Positions 1 through 9,592 are shown, counted from the stretch's first letter. The stretch is 64,000 nucleotides of DNA from Hoylesella loescheii DSM 19665 = JCM 12249 = ATCC 15930 (GCF_000378085.1 NZ_KB899210.1:434001-498000); one strand, 5' to 3'. Numbers and translations are program-made. The notes: generated from the sequence alone by a model not told the origin.

Positions 1-65
1 TAATTGAGCGCGACTCCATCATTTGAACGTATTTCTCGTTCTCTAAGATTTATCGGGTAATGCCC

Positions 66-2066
66 TTATTCTTTCTTCTTTCGTTCTTCCTCTTTTATTA
101 TGCCGTGTCTGTAAGCATAGAGCAGTTCTTCTAGGTCGGCAACTTGCTTATTCAGTTCAGCACCTTTGTCGGTATCGGCTACCAGCATTCTGTGTGACGA
201 CATTTCGATGATTTGCGTAGTGCTTTTAATGTCTTGTCCGGTACGAATGGCATCCATGGCACTAGTGAAAGGCTCGTGCTGAACAAGTTGAAATCCACGA
301 CTATGATATACCAATGTGTAGCCGGCAATTCCCGTTTCCTTGTGATAAGCCTCAGAAAAGCCACCATCGATAACCATTAGTTTCCCGTTGGCCTTTATAG
401 GATTTTCACCGTTGACAACGTGTACAGGTACATGTCCGTTAATGATGTGCCTATTATCTCCCTTTACGCCGAAGGCATCTAGTATGTTATCAACAATGTT
501 CTCATCGTCGCGCAGCGTGAAATAGTTGCCTTTTTTCTCCTTGTGAGTGGCTTTATCGGCAATAAAATAACGTTCAAAGGTCGCCATTTTTGATTTATCG
601 AATAGCGGTGAGTTTGGTCCGCACCATAGATAAAGGAAGTAATCTACGGCATATTCGCGTTCATCTGGCTCGGCATCTTTCTGATAAGCGGTGCGAACAA
701 GCATACCAATGTTGTGCAAAAGCATGCGTCCTGAGAGCAGTTGACCAGGCAACACTTCCACTTCTTTCAGTGATCCGTCGTCGTTTAGGGGTACAGAGGC
801 ATGGAAAAGCAGGTTGTTGTTGTAGATGGCATACATGCATCCATGCTGTAAAAGCAAACGCACGTGGCGTTGAAGTTTCTCGCTCACCTTAAACGAATGG
901 CGCAGACGCTTAGCCAACATTTTCTCGTCGGGCGTTAGTTCTAGTGGGTTGGCCGGGTCTATCGTAGGAAACTCATTGCTGGTAAGCTCATATTCCTGTC
1001 CATCTAGCGTAATGGTGCCTTTCGTATAGTTGATATGCCGCAGCAAGGCCCTATCTTCCATGTGCCAATGGGGATGTTTTTCAAAGAGCTGAGATTCTAC
1101 TTTAAATTGTATTACGGCAATGGCTTTATGCATTAAGGCGGTAAGACGCATGGTCTTCTCATCGAGTCTCATCGATTCACCACTGCTTTTTGGCACGAAT
1201 TCCTTGCAAGCTGTGTCGCCATAGGTTTCCATTGCGAAGGTGGCAAGTGGTACGAGATTGATGCCATAGCCATCTTCAAGGGTGGTAAGGTTGGCATAAC
1301 GCAGCGAAAGGCGTATCACGTTGCAGATGCAAGCTACGTTCCCGGCAGCCGCTCCCATCCAAAGCATGTCGTGATTACCCCATTGTATGTCCCAACTGTG
1401 ATAACGTTCCATGGTGTCCATTATGACATGAGCCCCTGGTCCACGATCGTATATGTCGCCAAGGATGTGCAATTGGTCGATAGCTAGTCGCTGAATAACA
1501 TTGCAGATGGCCACGATAAAGTCGTCGGCACGTCCTGTGCTGATAATGGTTTCTATGATTACATTCACGTAGGCAGCCTTGTTGGAATCGTCTACGCGCT
1601 CGTGCAGCAACTCTTGAATGATATATTTGAAATCGCTTGGTAAGGATTTACGCACCTTGGACCGAGTATACTTGCTCGAAACATCTCTACACACACTCAC
1701 AAGTTGGTGAATGGTGATGTGATACCAGTCGTTAATGTCGGTTTCTGTTTCCTTTATCAATTCCAGTTTCTGCTCTGGATAATATATTAAGGTACACAAT
1801 TCACGCTTTTCCGTTTCACGTAACGTAGTACCAAAGATGTCGTTCACCTTACGCTTGATGTTCCCCGACGCATTTTTAAGCACATGCTGGAAAGCCTCGT
1901 ACTCACCATGCAGGTCGGCTAGAAAGTGCTCCGTGCCCTTGGGTAGGTTGAGTATGGCCTGAAGGTTGATAATTTCAGTGCTTGCCTCGGCCACTGTTGG
2001 AAATGATTGGGCCAAAAGTGTGAGGTAGCGCAGGTCGCGTTCTATTTCGTATTTCTTCTTTTTCAT
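66..2066 (-). CDS. fbp: Class III fructose-1,6-bisphosphatase
   Basis: Hydrolyses fructose-1,6-bisphosphate to fructose-6-phosphate in gluconeogenesis; cytoplasmic. The 666-residue length fits the large class III enzymes. The metallophosphatase motifs are all visible: DLHGEYEAF (51-59), GDIYDRG (203-209), GNHD (230-233) and a late GHVPV near 544. The start codon overlaps the stop of the upstream gene by one base (TAATG), so it is translationally coupled and probably the last gene of the lysC-lysA-glycosyltransferase operon. The protein ends in a lysine/glutamate-rich tail. Identification is firm from the motif series. Confidence 0.95.
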   Translation of the reverse strand: MKKKKYEIERDLRYLTLLAQSFPTVAEASTEIINLQAILNLPKGTEHFLADLHGEYEAFQHVLKNASGNIKRKVNDIFGTTLRETEKRELCTLIYYPEQKLELIKETETDINDWYHITIHQLVSVCRDVSSKYTRSKVRKSLPSDFKYIIQELLHERVDDSNKAAYVNVIIETIISTGRADDFIVAICNVIQRLAIDQLHILGDIYDRGPGAHVIMDTMERYHSWDIQWGNHDMLWMGAAAGNVACICNVIRLSLRYANLTTLEDGYGINLVPLATFAMETYGDTACKEFVPKSSGESMRLDEKTMRLTALMHKAIAVIQFKVESQLFEKHPHWHMEDRALLRHINYTKGTITLDGQEYELTSNEFPTIDPANPLELTPDEKMLAKRLRHSFKVSEKLQRHVRLLLQHGCMYAIYNNNLLFHASVPLNDDGSLKEVEVLPGQLLSGRMLLHNIGMLVRTAYQKDAEPDEREYAVDYFLYLWCGPNSPLFDKSKMATFERYFIADKATHKEKKGNYFTLRDDENIVDNILDAFGVKGDNRHIINGHVPVHVVNGENPIKANGKLMVIDGGFSEAYHKETGIAGYTLVYHSRGFQLVQHEPFTSAMDAIRTGQDIKSTTQIIEMSSHRMLVADTDKGAELNKQVADLEELLYAYRHGIIKEEERKKKE

Positions 2067-3190
2067 TAATTGTATACCTTAGTTATCTTGCTGGTTAACC
2101 ATGCAGCGCGCTTGTCGTTGAGCGGAAGTATGGGCATAAACCCTTCGGGAAGCTTAAACAAATGATGCATAACACTCTCCGCACGTCTGAAGAATTGGAG
2201 CAGACGCGCTTTGATCAGCGCTTGAACTAGCACCTGTTCATCGTAGTCGGTGAGCCTTAGACTGGCATACAGGTTTACTAATAGTTGCAAGTGAGCTGTG
2301 TCTTTAGAGAGAGAGTCGTGTAAAGAGCGTACGTTGTCGATTATGTTTTTTATCGTGGGATCATTGTCCTGGTTGGGTGTTTCTTCCTCATGCTCATCCT
2401 CGGCATTCTGCTCTTCGTCCTCGGTGGAGGTGTCATCTTCTGGAATAGGGTCGAAATTGAAGGCTTCGAAACTAGAAAGGTCGGTCGAAGGGGTGTCTGT
2501 TTGCAATTTCTCTAGCCCTTTTCTCAACAAGTCTAGCACACGTTCCTGGGCGGCATACATTAATACGAAACGCCAATGGGAGGTGGATAAAGCCTCGATA
2601 GTTTCAGCATGCAGGTCCATTAGTGTGAACATCTCAACATCAACACCTGCGAGTACCAGCGAACCGACCAGCTCTAGGTCTGCCATGGTAAGCATCGTGG
2701 CAGGCCAGGTGTTAAGTGTCTTATGGTACATGCGTTGAAATTGCTTGGCCATATCTGTCATGTCGATGCCCTTACTAATGCGCGGATTGTCTATTCGCAC
2801 AATATTGGCATTAGTGTTGATGGCCTTCAGCGTGTCGCTTTCAAGTTGTCCGCAAACATGAATAACCCCTACTCCACGCAACATTCGTTGTACAGGTATG
2901 TGCATTAGCATGCGTTTTACTCGCGGAAGATTGCTTACACGCCACGGATTGAGGTCGCCAAAGGGTGATAAGACCACTGGCGTATGTGTCCGTACTGCCA
3001 TACTATACAGGTATAGTGCCTTGGCATCCCAACAGCCAATGATATGAAAAAGGGAGAAATCGTGTTGCCACGAGGGCACTTCTTGCGTGACCGTTATATT
3101 AAGGTCGGTATCCAAAAGGCCAAAAAGTGCCGTCAGATATTGTTTGTCAACATCTGATACCCCTCTTGATATGTATACCAACACGTTCAT
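2066..3190 (-). CDS. Unknown protein with glycosyltransferase-4-like N-terminus
   Basis: I do not recognise a named family with certainty. The first ~200 residues look like the N-terminal Rossmann half of a GT4-type glycosyltransferase (VLVYISRG start, FHIIGCWDA, PVVLSPFGDLNPWR, then VIHVCGQLESDTL). The usual C-terminal nucleotide-sugar half is not evident; instead there is a strongly acidic low-complexity linker around residues 250-280, rich in Glu and Asp, followed by a helical C-terminal region. It lies between a GT2 gene (3-bp gap) and fbp (1-base overlap), so it is co-expressed with them. A cytosolic partner or regulator of the GT2 protein is possible but only inferred. Confidence 0.6.
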   Translation of the reverse strand: MNVLVYISRGVSDVDKQYLTALFGLLDTDLNITVTQEVPSWQHDFSLFHIIGCWDAKALYLYSMAVRTHTPVVLSPFGDLNPWRVSNLPRVKRMLMHIPVQRMLRGVGVIHVCGQLESDTLKAINTNANIVRIDNPRISKGIDMTDMAKQFQRMYHKTLNTWPATMLTMADLELVGSLVLAGVDVEMFTLMDLHAETIEALSTSHWRFVLMYAAQERVLDLLRKGLEKLQTDTPSTDLSSFEAFNFDPIPEDDTSTEDEEQNAEDEHEEETPNQDNDPTIKNIIDNVRSLHDSLSKDTAHLQLLVNLYASLRLTDYDEQVLVQALIKARLLQFFRRAESVMHHLFKLPEGFMPILPLNDKRAAWLTSKITKVYN

Positions 3191-3193
3191 AGG

Positions 3194-4372
3194 CTAAAGT
3201 TTGTGACTTGTAAATTCGTATTTGTCGGTCTTGATGTACCTGAAATACGATTTCATTTTACGCCAAGGTACCATCAGTTCAAAACCAATAACTCGCCATG
3301 CAGGTATGTTGGCATCGAAAACTTTTATTGCCCTGCGTGCAAATAGTATGCGCAACGACATGGTGAGCAAAAGATTGGCCGACGCCAACAAAATGATGAA
3401 TTTCCGATCTTCGATCAATCCGTAGACCAAACAAGCGACAGCTACCATATAATTGAGGTATAGCATGAAGTTGTCGAGGTTGAATAAGAACCTGCCAAAC
3501 CATCCTCCCTCCAGATATTTACGTGTTTCCCAGAAGAAAAGCTGCATGTTTCGCCAGTCTTTTCCTGTGGGAGCCTTTGTCTGAGTATGGGTATCGGGGT
3601 GCAATGCCAGTGCGGTACCAGTATCATCGCCAAACTTATTTACCAAGAAATCATATTCTCCACGCAACAAATTGAGGTTTCCGGAAAACCCATCACGTTG
3701 CATGAAGTCGGATTTTCTTATGGCAACAAGTCCGTTTGCATGGCGATAAGGTCTGCCATGCAGTGTTCGAGTAAGTATATAGAAGCTGGAACGGAACTGC
3801 TGGAAACGCCAAGAGGTCTTGGTATCTTCTTCGAAGCCAGTATAACCAACAACCAAATGGTTTTCGTCGGTTAGGCAGGGAGCTAACGCAGCAAGCCATC
3901 TGGTTGACAGGGGCGTACAAGTGGGTTCCAAAATCACCACCCAATCGGTTTCAGATGCTTTAATACCAAGTGTAAGCGTTAATTTCTTACGACTCATATA
4001 GCGCGAAGAATTGGGCACGAAGGTACAATACAAGTGCTTGTCTTGTTTGTGTTCGGCCGACAAACGTTCAACCAAAGCGTTACCTCTGTCGGCAACAAGA
4101 ATCACACGAAATGGTGCGGCATACTCTTGTTGCAGAACGGTTTCCACGGTAGAAGCAAGTTCAGGCGCGTCTTCCAATATTGGTATGACAATCGAGATGG
4201 GAGTCGCGGAAGCATCGGTGGTATCAACTTCCACATCGGCTGCTCTCAAAGCCGACTTCTTCAAACGTCTGCCCCGTAAGAAAGGGTTGCAGAACATTGA
4301 GATAAAAAAGAGTACAATTAACGACACACAGCAGATTATCGTTATCGTATCAATGTACAAGGTTAGGACCAT
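3194..4372 (-). CDS. Membrane-bound family 2 glycosyltransferase
   Basis: Predicted inner-membrane GT-A glycosyltransferase of 392 residues. An N-terminal transmembrane helix (about residues 8-28) is followed by a GT2 domain with ISIVIPILEDAP, a VILVAD strand and WVVILEPTCTPLS where the DxD motif is normally found. Two hydrophobic helices follow near residues 300-345. The position normally occupied by Asp-x-Asp reads Glu-Pro-Thr, so catalytic competence is uncertain. It sits 11 bp after lysA and 3 bp before the next gene. Donor and acceptor cannot be told from sequence. Confidence 0.8.
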   Translation of the reverse strand: MVLTLYIDTITIICCVSLIVLFFISMFCNPFLRGRRLKKSALRAADVEVDTTDASATPISIVIPILEDAPELASTVETVLQQEYAAPFRVILVADRGNALVERLSAEHKQDKHLYCTFVPNSSRYMSRKKLTLTLGIKASETDWVVILEPTCTPLSTRWLAALAPCLTDENHLVVGYTGFEEDTKTSWRFQQFRSSFYILTRTLHGRPYRHANGLVAIRKSDFMQRDGFSGNLNLLRGEYDFLVNKFGDDTGTALALHPDTHTQTKAPTGKDWRNMQLFFWETRKYLEGGWFGRFLFNLDNFMLYLNYMVAVACLVYGLIEDRKFIILLASANLLLTMSLRILFARRAIKVFDANIPAWRVIGFELMVPWRKMKSYFRYIKTDKYEFTSHKL

Positions 4373-4383
4373 AAGGGTAAGAT

Positions 4384-5547
4384 TTAAATATTGAAATCGT
4401 CACTTAGATAACTCTTAGGAAGTTGGCGACAGTTGTATTGCGATGCCATCGCCTCGCCGTATGCACCTGCCGAGCAAATCGCCATTAAGTCGCCACGATG
4501 GCTTTGGGGCAAAAGCACATCGCGACTAAAAACATCGCTCGACTCGCAAACAGGCCCTACTACATCGTAAACTTCACTCGTGGCCGACGGGTTCGATAGA
4601 TTCACGATCTGATGTTTGGCATGATATAGGGCTGGACGTAACAAATCGTTCATCCCTGCATCAAGTATAAGGAAACGCTTGCTTTGTCCTTGTTTGACAT
4701 ATAGAACACGCGAAACCAGATAACCGCATTGTCCGACAAGCGACCTGCCCAACTCGAAATGCACTTTTTGCCTTTCATTAAGCTGCAAATGCTGAGCGTA
4801 CATGTCGAAATATGCCTTAAAATCGGGGATGGGATGGGATGTTGGGTTGTCGTAATCGATACCTAGTCCGCCCCCCACGTTAATATGCTCGGGCTCGATA
4901 TTATGTTGTTTCAGAAGCTCTAACAAACTATTCACGCTTGTGCAGAGTTCGCGAAAGTCGTTCAAATTAACGATTTGTGACCCAATATGAAAGTGCAAGC
5001 CTATAAAACGTACGTGTTTCATTGCCTGTATCTTTTCGATGGCCTCCCAAACACTGTCTACAGGAATACCAAACTTGTTTTCGGCCAAGCCTGTTGTTAT
5101 ATTCTTATGTGTATGGGCATTAACATTAGGGTTGACACGCAGGCACACATTAGCCTGTTGGTTCATCTCGTTACAAAGCTGTTCAATCACTTCCAACTCT
5201 TGTAGGCTTTCCACATTGAAGCAAAAGATATTGCTTTCTAAGGCCAGCTTAATCTCCCAGTCGCTCTTACCTACACCAGCAAAAACAATATTATCGGCTT
5301 TAAAGCCAGCACGAAGTGCCGTTTCTATTTCGCCGCCGCTAACACAATCTACTCCCAGCCCTGCTTCTTTTATTATCTGAAGAATACGCAAGTTGGCATT
5401 TGCCTTTGTCGCATAATGCACGATAAAGTTAGGATGGCGAGCCACTTGCTCGTTCAGTGCATCGAGCGTGGCACGCAACAAGCCTTCATCGTAATAGTAA
5501 AAAGGTGTTGGCAGATTTTCGAAACTGCGTGTAGGTAAACTAATCAT
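4384..5547 (-). CDS. lysA: Diaminopimelate decarboxylase
   Basis: PLP enzyme of the alanine-racemase fold that converts meso-diaminopimelate to lysine. Visible motifs: HYATKANANLR carrying the PLP lysine, GLHFHIGSQI, NVGGGLGIDY for phosphate binding, ELGRSLVG, and the substrate-binding CESSDVF near the C-terminus. I place the start at the ATG at 5547, giving 387 residues beginning MISLPTRSFENLPTPFYYYD, because the longer frame adds 25 residues of unlikely sequence. It follows lysC by about 130 bp in the same orientation, so the first and last enzymes of lysine synthesis are linked. Confidence 0.95.
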   Translation of the reverse strand: MISLPTRSFENLPTPFYYYDEGLLRATLDALNEQVARHPNFIVHYATKANANLRILQIIKEAGLGVDCVSGGEIETALRAGFKADNIVFAGVGKSDWEIKLALESNIFCFNVESLQELEVIEQLCNEMNQQANVCLRVNPNVNAHTHKNITTGLAENKFGIPVDSVWEAIEKIQAMKHVRFIGLHFHIGSQIVNLNDFRELCTSVNSLLELLKQHNIEPEHINVGGGLGIDYDNPTSHPIPDFKAYFDMYAQHLQLNERQKVHFELGRSLVGQCGYLVSRVLYVKQGQSKRFLILDAGMNDLLRPALYHAKHQIVNLSNPSATSEVYDVVGPVCESSDVFSRDVLLPQSHRGDLMAICSAGAYGEAMASQYNCRQLPKSYLSDDFNI

Positions 5548-5677
5548 CGTTAATGAATTTACAACCAAGAGGGTTAAACAATTATGGGTTGGGCGAAATT
5601 TGGTGCAGCGCTTCTGCTCCATCGCGACCTATCGCATCTTTAGCGATTGACAATCACTGACGCCCCTACCCGCATTG

Positions 5678-7003
5678 TCAGGCTTTAAAAAGCGTGTCGC
5701 TAAGGCTTTGTAGTGCCCGTTGCTTGTCTTCTTCTTTAATAAGGAAGGATATATTGTAGTTGGAACCACCGTACGAAATCATCCTCACAGGGATATTTTT
5801 CATCGCATCTGTCACCAAAGTCTCAAATCCCACGTTGTTCCAATCCAAGTCGCCCACTACGCAGACAATACACATGTCCGTATCTACGGTAACAGTGCCG
5901 TATTTTTTCAATTCGTCTACGATTTCGTTCAAGTGCGAATCGTTGTCGATACTCATCGATACGCCCACTTCGGAAGTAACAATCATGTCGATAGGTGTTT
6001 GATAGCTCTCGAATATCTCGAACACCTTGCGCAAGAAACCCGTAGCAAGCAACATGCGACTAGACTTTATTTTGATGGCCGTAATTTTTTCTTTGGCGGC
6101 AATGGCCTTGATTTTGCCATGCAACACATCGTTGTTGATGATTGTTCCTTCGGCATCAGGGTCCATTGTATTTTTCAAACGCACAGGAATACCCGCATAT
6201 TTGGCGGGCTGTACACACGTAGGATGTAATATCTTTGCTCCGAAATAAGCCAACTCGGCAGCTTCTTCGAAGTTCAACTGTCTAACAGCTTCGGTCTTAT
6301 CTACCACACGCGGATCATTGTTGTGCATGCCATCGATGTCTGTCCATATCTGAATTTCATCGGCAGGAAGAGCTGCTCCCACAAGCGAAGCCGTATAATC
6401 AGAACCTCCACGCAGCAGGTTATCAGTCTCTCCGTAAGCATTCTTACAGATAAATCCTTGCGTAATGTATATTTGATAACCTTGATTTTCGTCCATCAGT
6501 CGGGTTAAATTCTCCCGAATAAAGGCCATATCGGGCTCGTTATTCTTATCGGTTCGCATGAAATCCAAGGCATTAAGCAACACAGCCTTCACACCAATCT
6601 CCTGCAAGTAGTTAACCAACATGTTGGTACTTATCACCTCGCCTTGTGCCACGATGGTCTTTTCTTCAAAGCTAGTAAAGAGGTCTTTGGTGAACGAACG
6701 AAGGTAATTGAACTCTTCGGTGAGAAAGGAGCGCGTCTTATCCCTATATGTAGCTGTGGAAAGCAGTTCATCAACGTGCTTGGCGTATTTTTTTTCCAAG
6801 TTGTTGATAACCTCGTTTGCCCCTTCGGGGTTCTTCTTATAGAGATAGTCGGCCACCTCCACAAGTGAATTGGTTGTGCCAGACATTGCCGAGAGCACAA
6901 TAAAGGTGGGCTCGCCCGATGCTGTTATGAGCGACACCACATTCTTCATGCGGTCGGGAGAGCCAACAGATGTGCCTCCAAATTTCATCACTTTCATACC
7001 CAT
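5678..7003 (-). CDS. lysC: Aspartate kinase (lysine-sensitive type)
   Basis: Phosphorylates aspartate, the first step to lysine, threonine and methionine. KFGGTSVG lies at residues 7-14, followed by RGGSDYTASL and WTDIDGMHNNDPRVV of the amino-acid kinase domain. The C-terminal third holds two ACT-like regulatory modules (VTSEVGVSMSID; VCVVGDL). At 441 residues it is monofunctional, without a homoserine dehydrogenase domain. The next gene is lysA, and an ftsE-like gene lies 30 bp upstream. The pairing with lysA suggests a lysine-inhibited isoform, but the inhibition pattern is inferred. Confidence 0.94.
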   Translation of the reverse strand: MGMKVMKFGGTSVGSPDRMKNVVSLITASGEPTFIVLSAMSGTTNSLVEVADYLYKKNPEGANEVINNLEKKYAKHVDELLSTATYRDKTRSFLTEEFNYLRSFTKDLFTSFEEKTIVAQGEVISTNMLVNYLQEIGVKAVLLNALDFMRTDKNNEPDMAFIRENLTRLMDENQGYQIYITQGFICKNAYGETDNLLRGGSDYTASLVGAALPADEIQIWTDIDGMHNNDPRVVDKTEAVRQLNFEEAAELAYFGAKILHPTCVQPAKYAGIPVRLKNTMDPDAEGTIINNDVLHGKIKAIAAKEKITAIKIKSSRMLLATGFLRKVFEIFESYQTPIDMIVTSEVGVSMSIDNDSHLNEIVDELKKYGTVTVDTDMCIVCVVGDLDWNNVGFETLVTDAMKNIPVRMISYGGSNYNISFLIKEEDKQRALQSLSDTLFKA

Positions 7004-7033
7004 GTAAGCTAAAAGTAAGTGTAAGTATTCGTT

Positions 7034-7744
7034 CTATTCTTCGTCCTCAGAGAGGTCTATCTTGCTATATTCGTCGGTAATCTCTTTCATTCTACCATCG
7101 GCACAACGATATACGATGCCAGGATACTTACTGAGCATCGACAGGTTGTGGGTAGACATCACAACAGCAGTTCCGCTTTGCGTGATATCGCGAAGCAGAG
7201 CAACAATGTTGCTGGCCGTTTCGAGGTCGAGATTTCCTGTGGGTTCGTCGGCTATAATCACCTTCGGATTATTTAAAATGGCTCGCGCAATGGCAATACG
7301 CTGCTGCTCGCCACCTGAAAGTTCGTAAGGCATATTGTGCTTTTTGTCGCTCATACCTACGTCGGCCAAAACTTTCTCGATACGTTCTGCGCGTTCATCT
7401 TTGTCTTTCCATCCCGTAGACTTAAGCACAAACTGTAGGTTTTCCCATACGCTGCGGTCGTGAAGCAACTGGAAGTCTTGGAATATCACACCCATTTCCT
7501 TCCTTAATGCAGGTACTTCACGTCGGCGTAAGGTCATTAGGTTCCTTCCCAACACCTTGGCCGTGTCCGCATCTTCTTCATCTATGTCCAGTTCACAATA
7601 AGTTGTTTTGAGAAAAGAACTCTTTCCCGATCCCACTTTACCAATAATGTAGATGAATTCACCTTCATCTACGTGAAAATCAACGCCACGCAACACTTCG
7701 CGGTCGTCTTGGTAAACATTTACATTTTTATATTCTATGAGCAT
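7034..7744 (-). CDS. ftsE: FtsE-like ABC transporter ATPase
   Basis: ATP-binding subunit of the FtsEX/LolD-like group; in cell division FtsE with FtsX links the divisome to peptidoglycan hydrolysis. 236 residues with Walker A GKVGSGKSS (~36-44), Q-loop IFQDFQLL, signature LSGGEQQRIAIARA, Walker B VIIADEPTGNLD and switch His in MSTHN. No ftsX gene is adjacent; Bacteroidetes often have the two apart, so the pairing is inferred. It is the first gene after a recognisable promoter and is followed within 30 bp by lysC. Confidence 0.88.
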   Translation of the reverse strand: MLIEYKNVNVYQDDREVLRGVDFHVDEGEFIYIIGKVGSGKSSFLKTTYCELDIDEEDADTAKVLGRNLMTLRRREVPALRKEMGVIFQDFQLLHDRSVWENLQFVLKSTGWKDKDERAERIEKVLADVGMSDKKHNMPYELSGGEQQRIAIARAILNNPKVIIADEPTGNLDLETASNIVALLRDITQSGTAVVMSTHNLSMLSKYPGIVYRCADGRMKEITDEYSKIDLSEDEE

Positions 7745-7804
7745 TGGCCATCATTTTGTTATGAGACATATAACCTGTACCGTTGCCTACATGGTACAAG
7801 CAGT

Positions 7805-7837
7805 GCAAAGTTAATGATTTTCTTGCGATTAATTCAA
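7805..7837 (-). promoter_or_regulatory. Bacteroidetes-type promoter for the ftsE-lysC-lysA operon
   Basis: Reading the minus strand, TTG at 7837-7835 is followed after 21 bp by TAACTTTG at 7813-7806, matching the -33/-7 consensus of the phylum. It lies about 60 bp before the ftsE start codon. Confidence 0.6.
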
Positions 7838-7887
7838 CAAAATTGAAATAAAATGGGATGAATTGACCACGAACGCTAGAAAACAAA

Positions 7888-7909
7888 AAAAGGACTGGTT
7901 AGTCCTTTT
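7888..7909 (-). terminator. Rho-independent terminator overlapping the FHA gene stop
   Basis: On the minus strand a 9-bp perfect stem AAAAGGACT/AGTCCTTTT with an AACC loop is followed by a T-run. The stem contains the last codons and TAA stop (7901-7899) of the FHA gene, so the 3' UTR is essentially absent. Confidence 0.8.
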
Positions 7910-8429
7910 CGTTTTGTGTGCGCAAAATGATGCTGGTTGCTCCGATAGTAAATAACGATCCATCTTCAAGCACTCGGCGTTCTCGATCGCCCAAAATTTC
8001 GTTGTCAACGAATGTTCCAGTGTAGCTAGGACCATCGCTTAATACATATTTTAAACGCCCTCGCTTGTCGCGACTTACTTCTATTGCGCAGTGATTCATA
8101 TCTATGCTAGGGTCATTTGTTTCGATGGGGCAGTTTATTCCGCTGCCTTTCATGTAGCGTCCGATAACATTTCGACCCATGCGAAGAGGCAAAACCTGCT
8201 TGTAATGAAACACATTCTCGATAACGGTCAATGTTCCGCAGTGGTCGTTTTCGTCTAATTCGTCGGGGTTGGTTTCTTTCTGGCGATTATGCAGTTTAGA
8301 TACGCCGATACGTATGCCGAACTCTTTGCCGCAATTGTGACATTGAAAAAAGAGCGATTGCCCTTCTTGATATCGTGTTTCATCGAAAGTGGTGTAATTG
8401 TCGCATTTTGGACATCTTACTCTCTTCAT
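7899..8429 (-). CDS. Zinc-ribbon FHA-domain protein
   Basis: 176 residues. The N-terminus holds a zinc ribbon (CPKCDN at 5-10 and CHNCGKEF about 25 residues later). The C-terminal half is a forkhead-associated domain, a phosphothreonine-binding module, with RMGRNVIGR, the SIDMNHCAIEV segment with its conserved His, and TGTFVDNEIL. FHA proteins read Ser/Thr phosphorylation, but no kinase is in this window, so the partner is unknown. It follows the HU/SPOR gene by 45 bp and ends inside its own terminator, making a likely two-gene transcript. Confidence 0.85.
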   Translation of the reverse strand: MKRVRCPKCDNYTTFDETRYQEGQSLFFQCHNCGKEFGIRIGVSKLHNRQKETNPDELDENDHCGTLTVIENVFHYKQVLPLRMGRNVIGRYMKGSGINCPIETNDPSIDMNHCAIEVSRDKRGRLKYVLSDGPSYTGTFVDNEILGDRERRVLEDGSLFTIGATSIILRTQNEKD

Positions 8430-8474
8430 GCTTTGCTTGTGTGTTTAGTTCTTAAATGCGTGGCGCAACGTGTA

Positions 8475-9587
8475 TTAACGTGTCTTATTGCGCATTACCC
8501 AACAATCCTTGAAGTCGGCTTTCTTATGCAACTTGTTGAAAGCTAAATAGGCTTCGTTCATTGTTTCGTACCTGCCGTATATAACCTTTACGTCCTTGTC
8601 GTCAATCAAGGTCTCAGCTTCATTGTAACCTTTGTCTTTCAATATTTGCACATAACGGTTGGCATTACGCTTCGTTATCTTACTGGCCAGTACCAAGCAA
8701 TAGAACGGTTCGTTAGCCTTAACGTCGTTGGTGGGCTTTATTTGTTCGCGACTCTTTGTCGCAGACTTAGCAACGGCTGGTATAGGAGCCTTTATTTCAG
8801 CTATATTCTCGTGCCCTTTTATCATTTCTTTGGGCATCACGGTGGTAAGCAGGCCTGTATCTACCATGCTATGCGAAACCGTGTTCACTTCTCCTTCGGT
8901 TACGGTAGAAGGGAAAAGCAAGAAAGCTACAACCGCCACGCATACGGCAACAGCGTTTCTAAGCCACGTAACAGGAATGATAAGGTTGTCATTATTTGTT
9001 TCTGTATCTTCCGAATCTTCTTCTACACCATTGGAGAGTGACTTGGCCGTCTCGTCCATTTCAAGAAGAAGAGGTTTCATTTCGCGTTGTGTGCTCTTAG
9101 CAACATCCTTTTCTTGCTCCTTAACAACCAACTCTGCGCTATGCTCCACACTCAAAGTTTCCAAAGTGGACAGACGTAAGATGTCAATAGAGTTCAGCCC
9201 ATAAAGCGATGGAGTAAGAATTCCTGCTTCGCAAGGTTCAAAAGTGTACGTTCCATTATCGGCATAATACAACACACCTAGGTCGTTCAATTCGTAAAAA
9301 CCTTCGTTGTGCAAGTGCTGACGCATTTCTTCCACCTCGTCACCAATGCGCGTGAGGGCCTCGGGATAGCTTAAATCGTATGCTTCAACATAAGATTGCG
9401 CAAGCAAAGAGTCATTTAAACGAAGTTGGCGATTGAACCCAAGTGTTCGCGACGGCGGTAAGAATGTATGGTCTCCGTCGTCGTATCTTGCTTCAACATG
9501 ATGCGCCATAAATCCCCCAAATTCGGGAATGATGACGCAGTCGTTATCCAGCAGTAAGATTTCGATATGTCTATGTAGTTCAATCAC
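8475..9587 (-). CDS. HU-CCDC81 and SPOR domain envelope protein
   Basis: About 370 residues. The N-terminal HU/CCDC81-like region (IELHRHIEILLLDNDCVIIP, then FGGFMAHH) is a Bacteroidetes-specific arrangement. A charged linker, one transmembrane helix near WLRNAVAVCVAVVAFLLFP, and a C-terminal SPOR domain of ~75 residues follow. SPOR domains bind denuded septal glycan, so this is probably a division-associated inner-membrane protein with the HU part in the cytoplasm. I choose the GTG at 9587 because family similarity begins there and a promoter -7 box ends just before it. An in-frame ATG at 9623 would lie upstream of that promoter. Confidence 0.82.
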   Translation of the reverse strand: MIELHRHIEILLLDNDCVIIPEFGGFMAHHVEARYDDGDHTFLPPSRTLGFNRQLRLNDSLLAQSYVEAYDLSYPEALTRIGDEVEEMRQHLHNEGFYELNDLGVLYYADNGTYTFEPCEAGILTPSLYGLNSIDILRLSTLETLSVEHSAELVVKEQEKDVAKSTQREMKPLLLEMDETAKSLSNGVEEDSEDTETNNDNLIIPVTWLRNAVAVCVAVVAFLLFPSTVTEGEVNTVSHSMVDTGLLTTVMPKEMIKGHENIAEIKAPIPAVAKSATKSREQIKPTNDVKANEPFYCLVLASKITKRNANRYVQILKDKGYNEAETLIDDKDVKVIYGRYETMNEAYLAFNKLHKKADFKDCWVMRNKTR

Positions 9588-9592
9588 GATTG

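Noticed and set aside
5548..5622. Upstream extension of lysA
   Set aside because: The 25 extra residues have no family similarity; the ATG at 5547 fits the known N-terminus.
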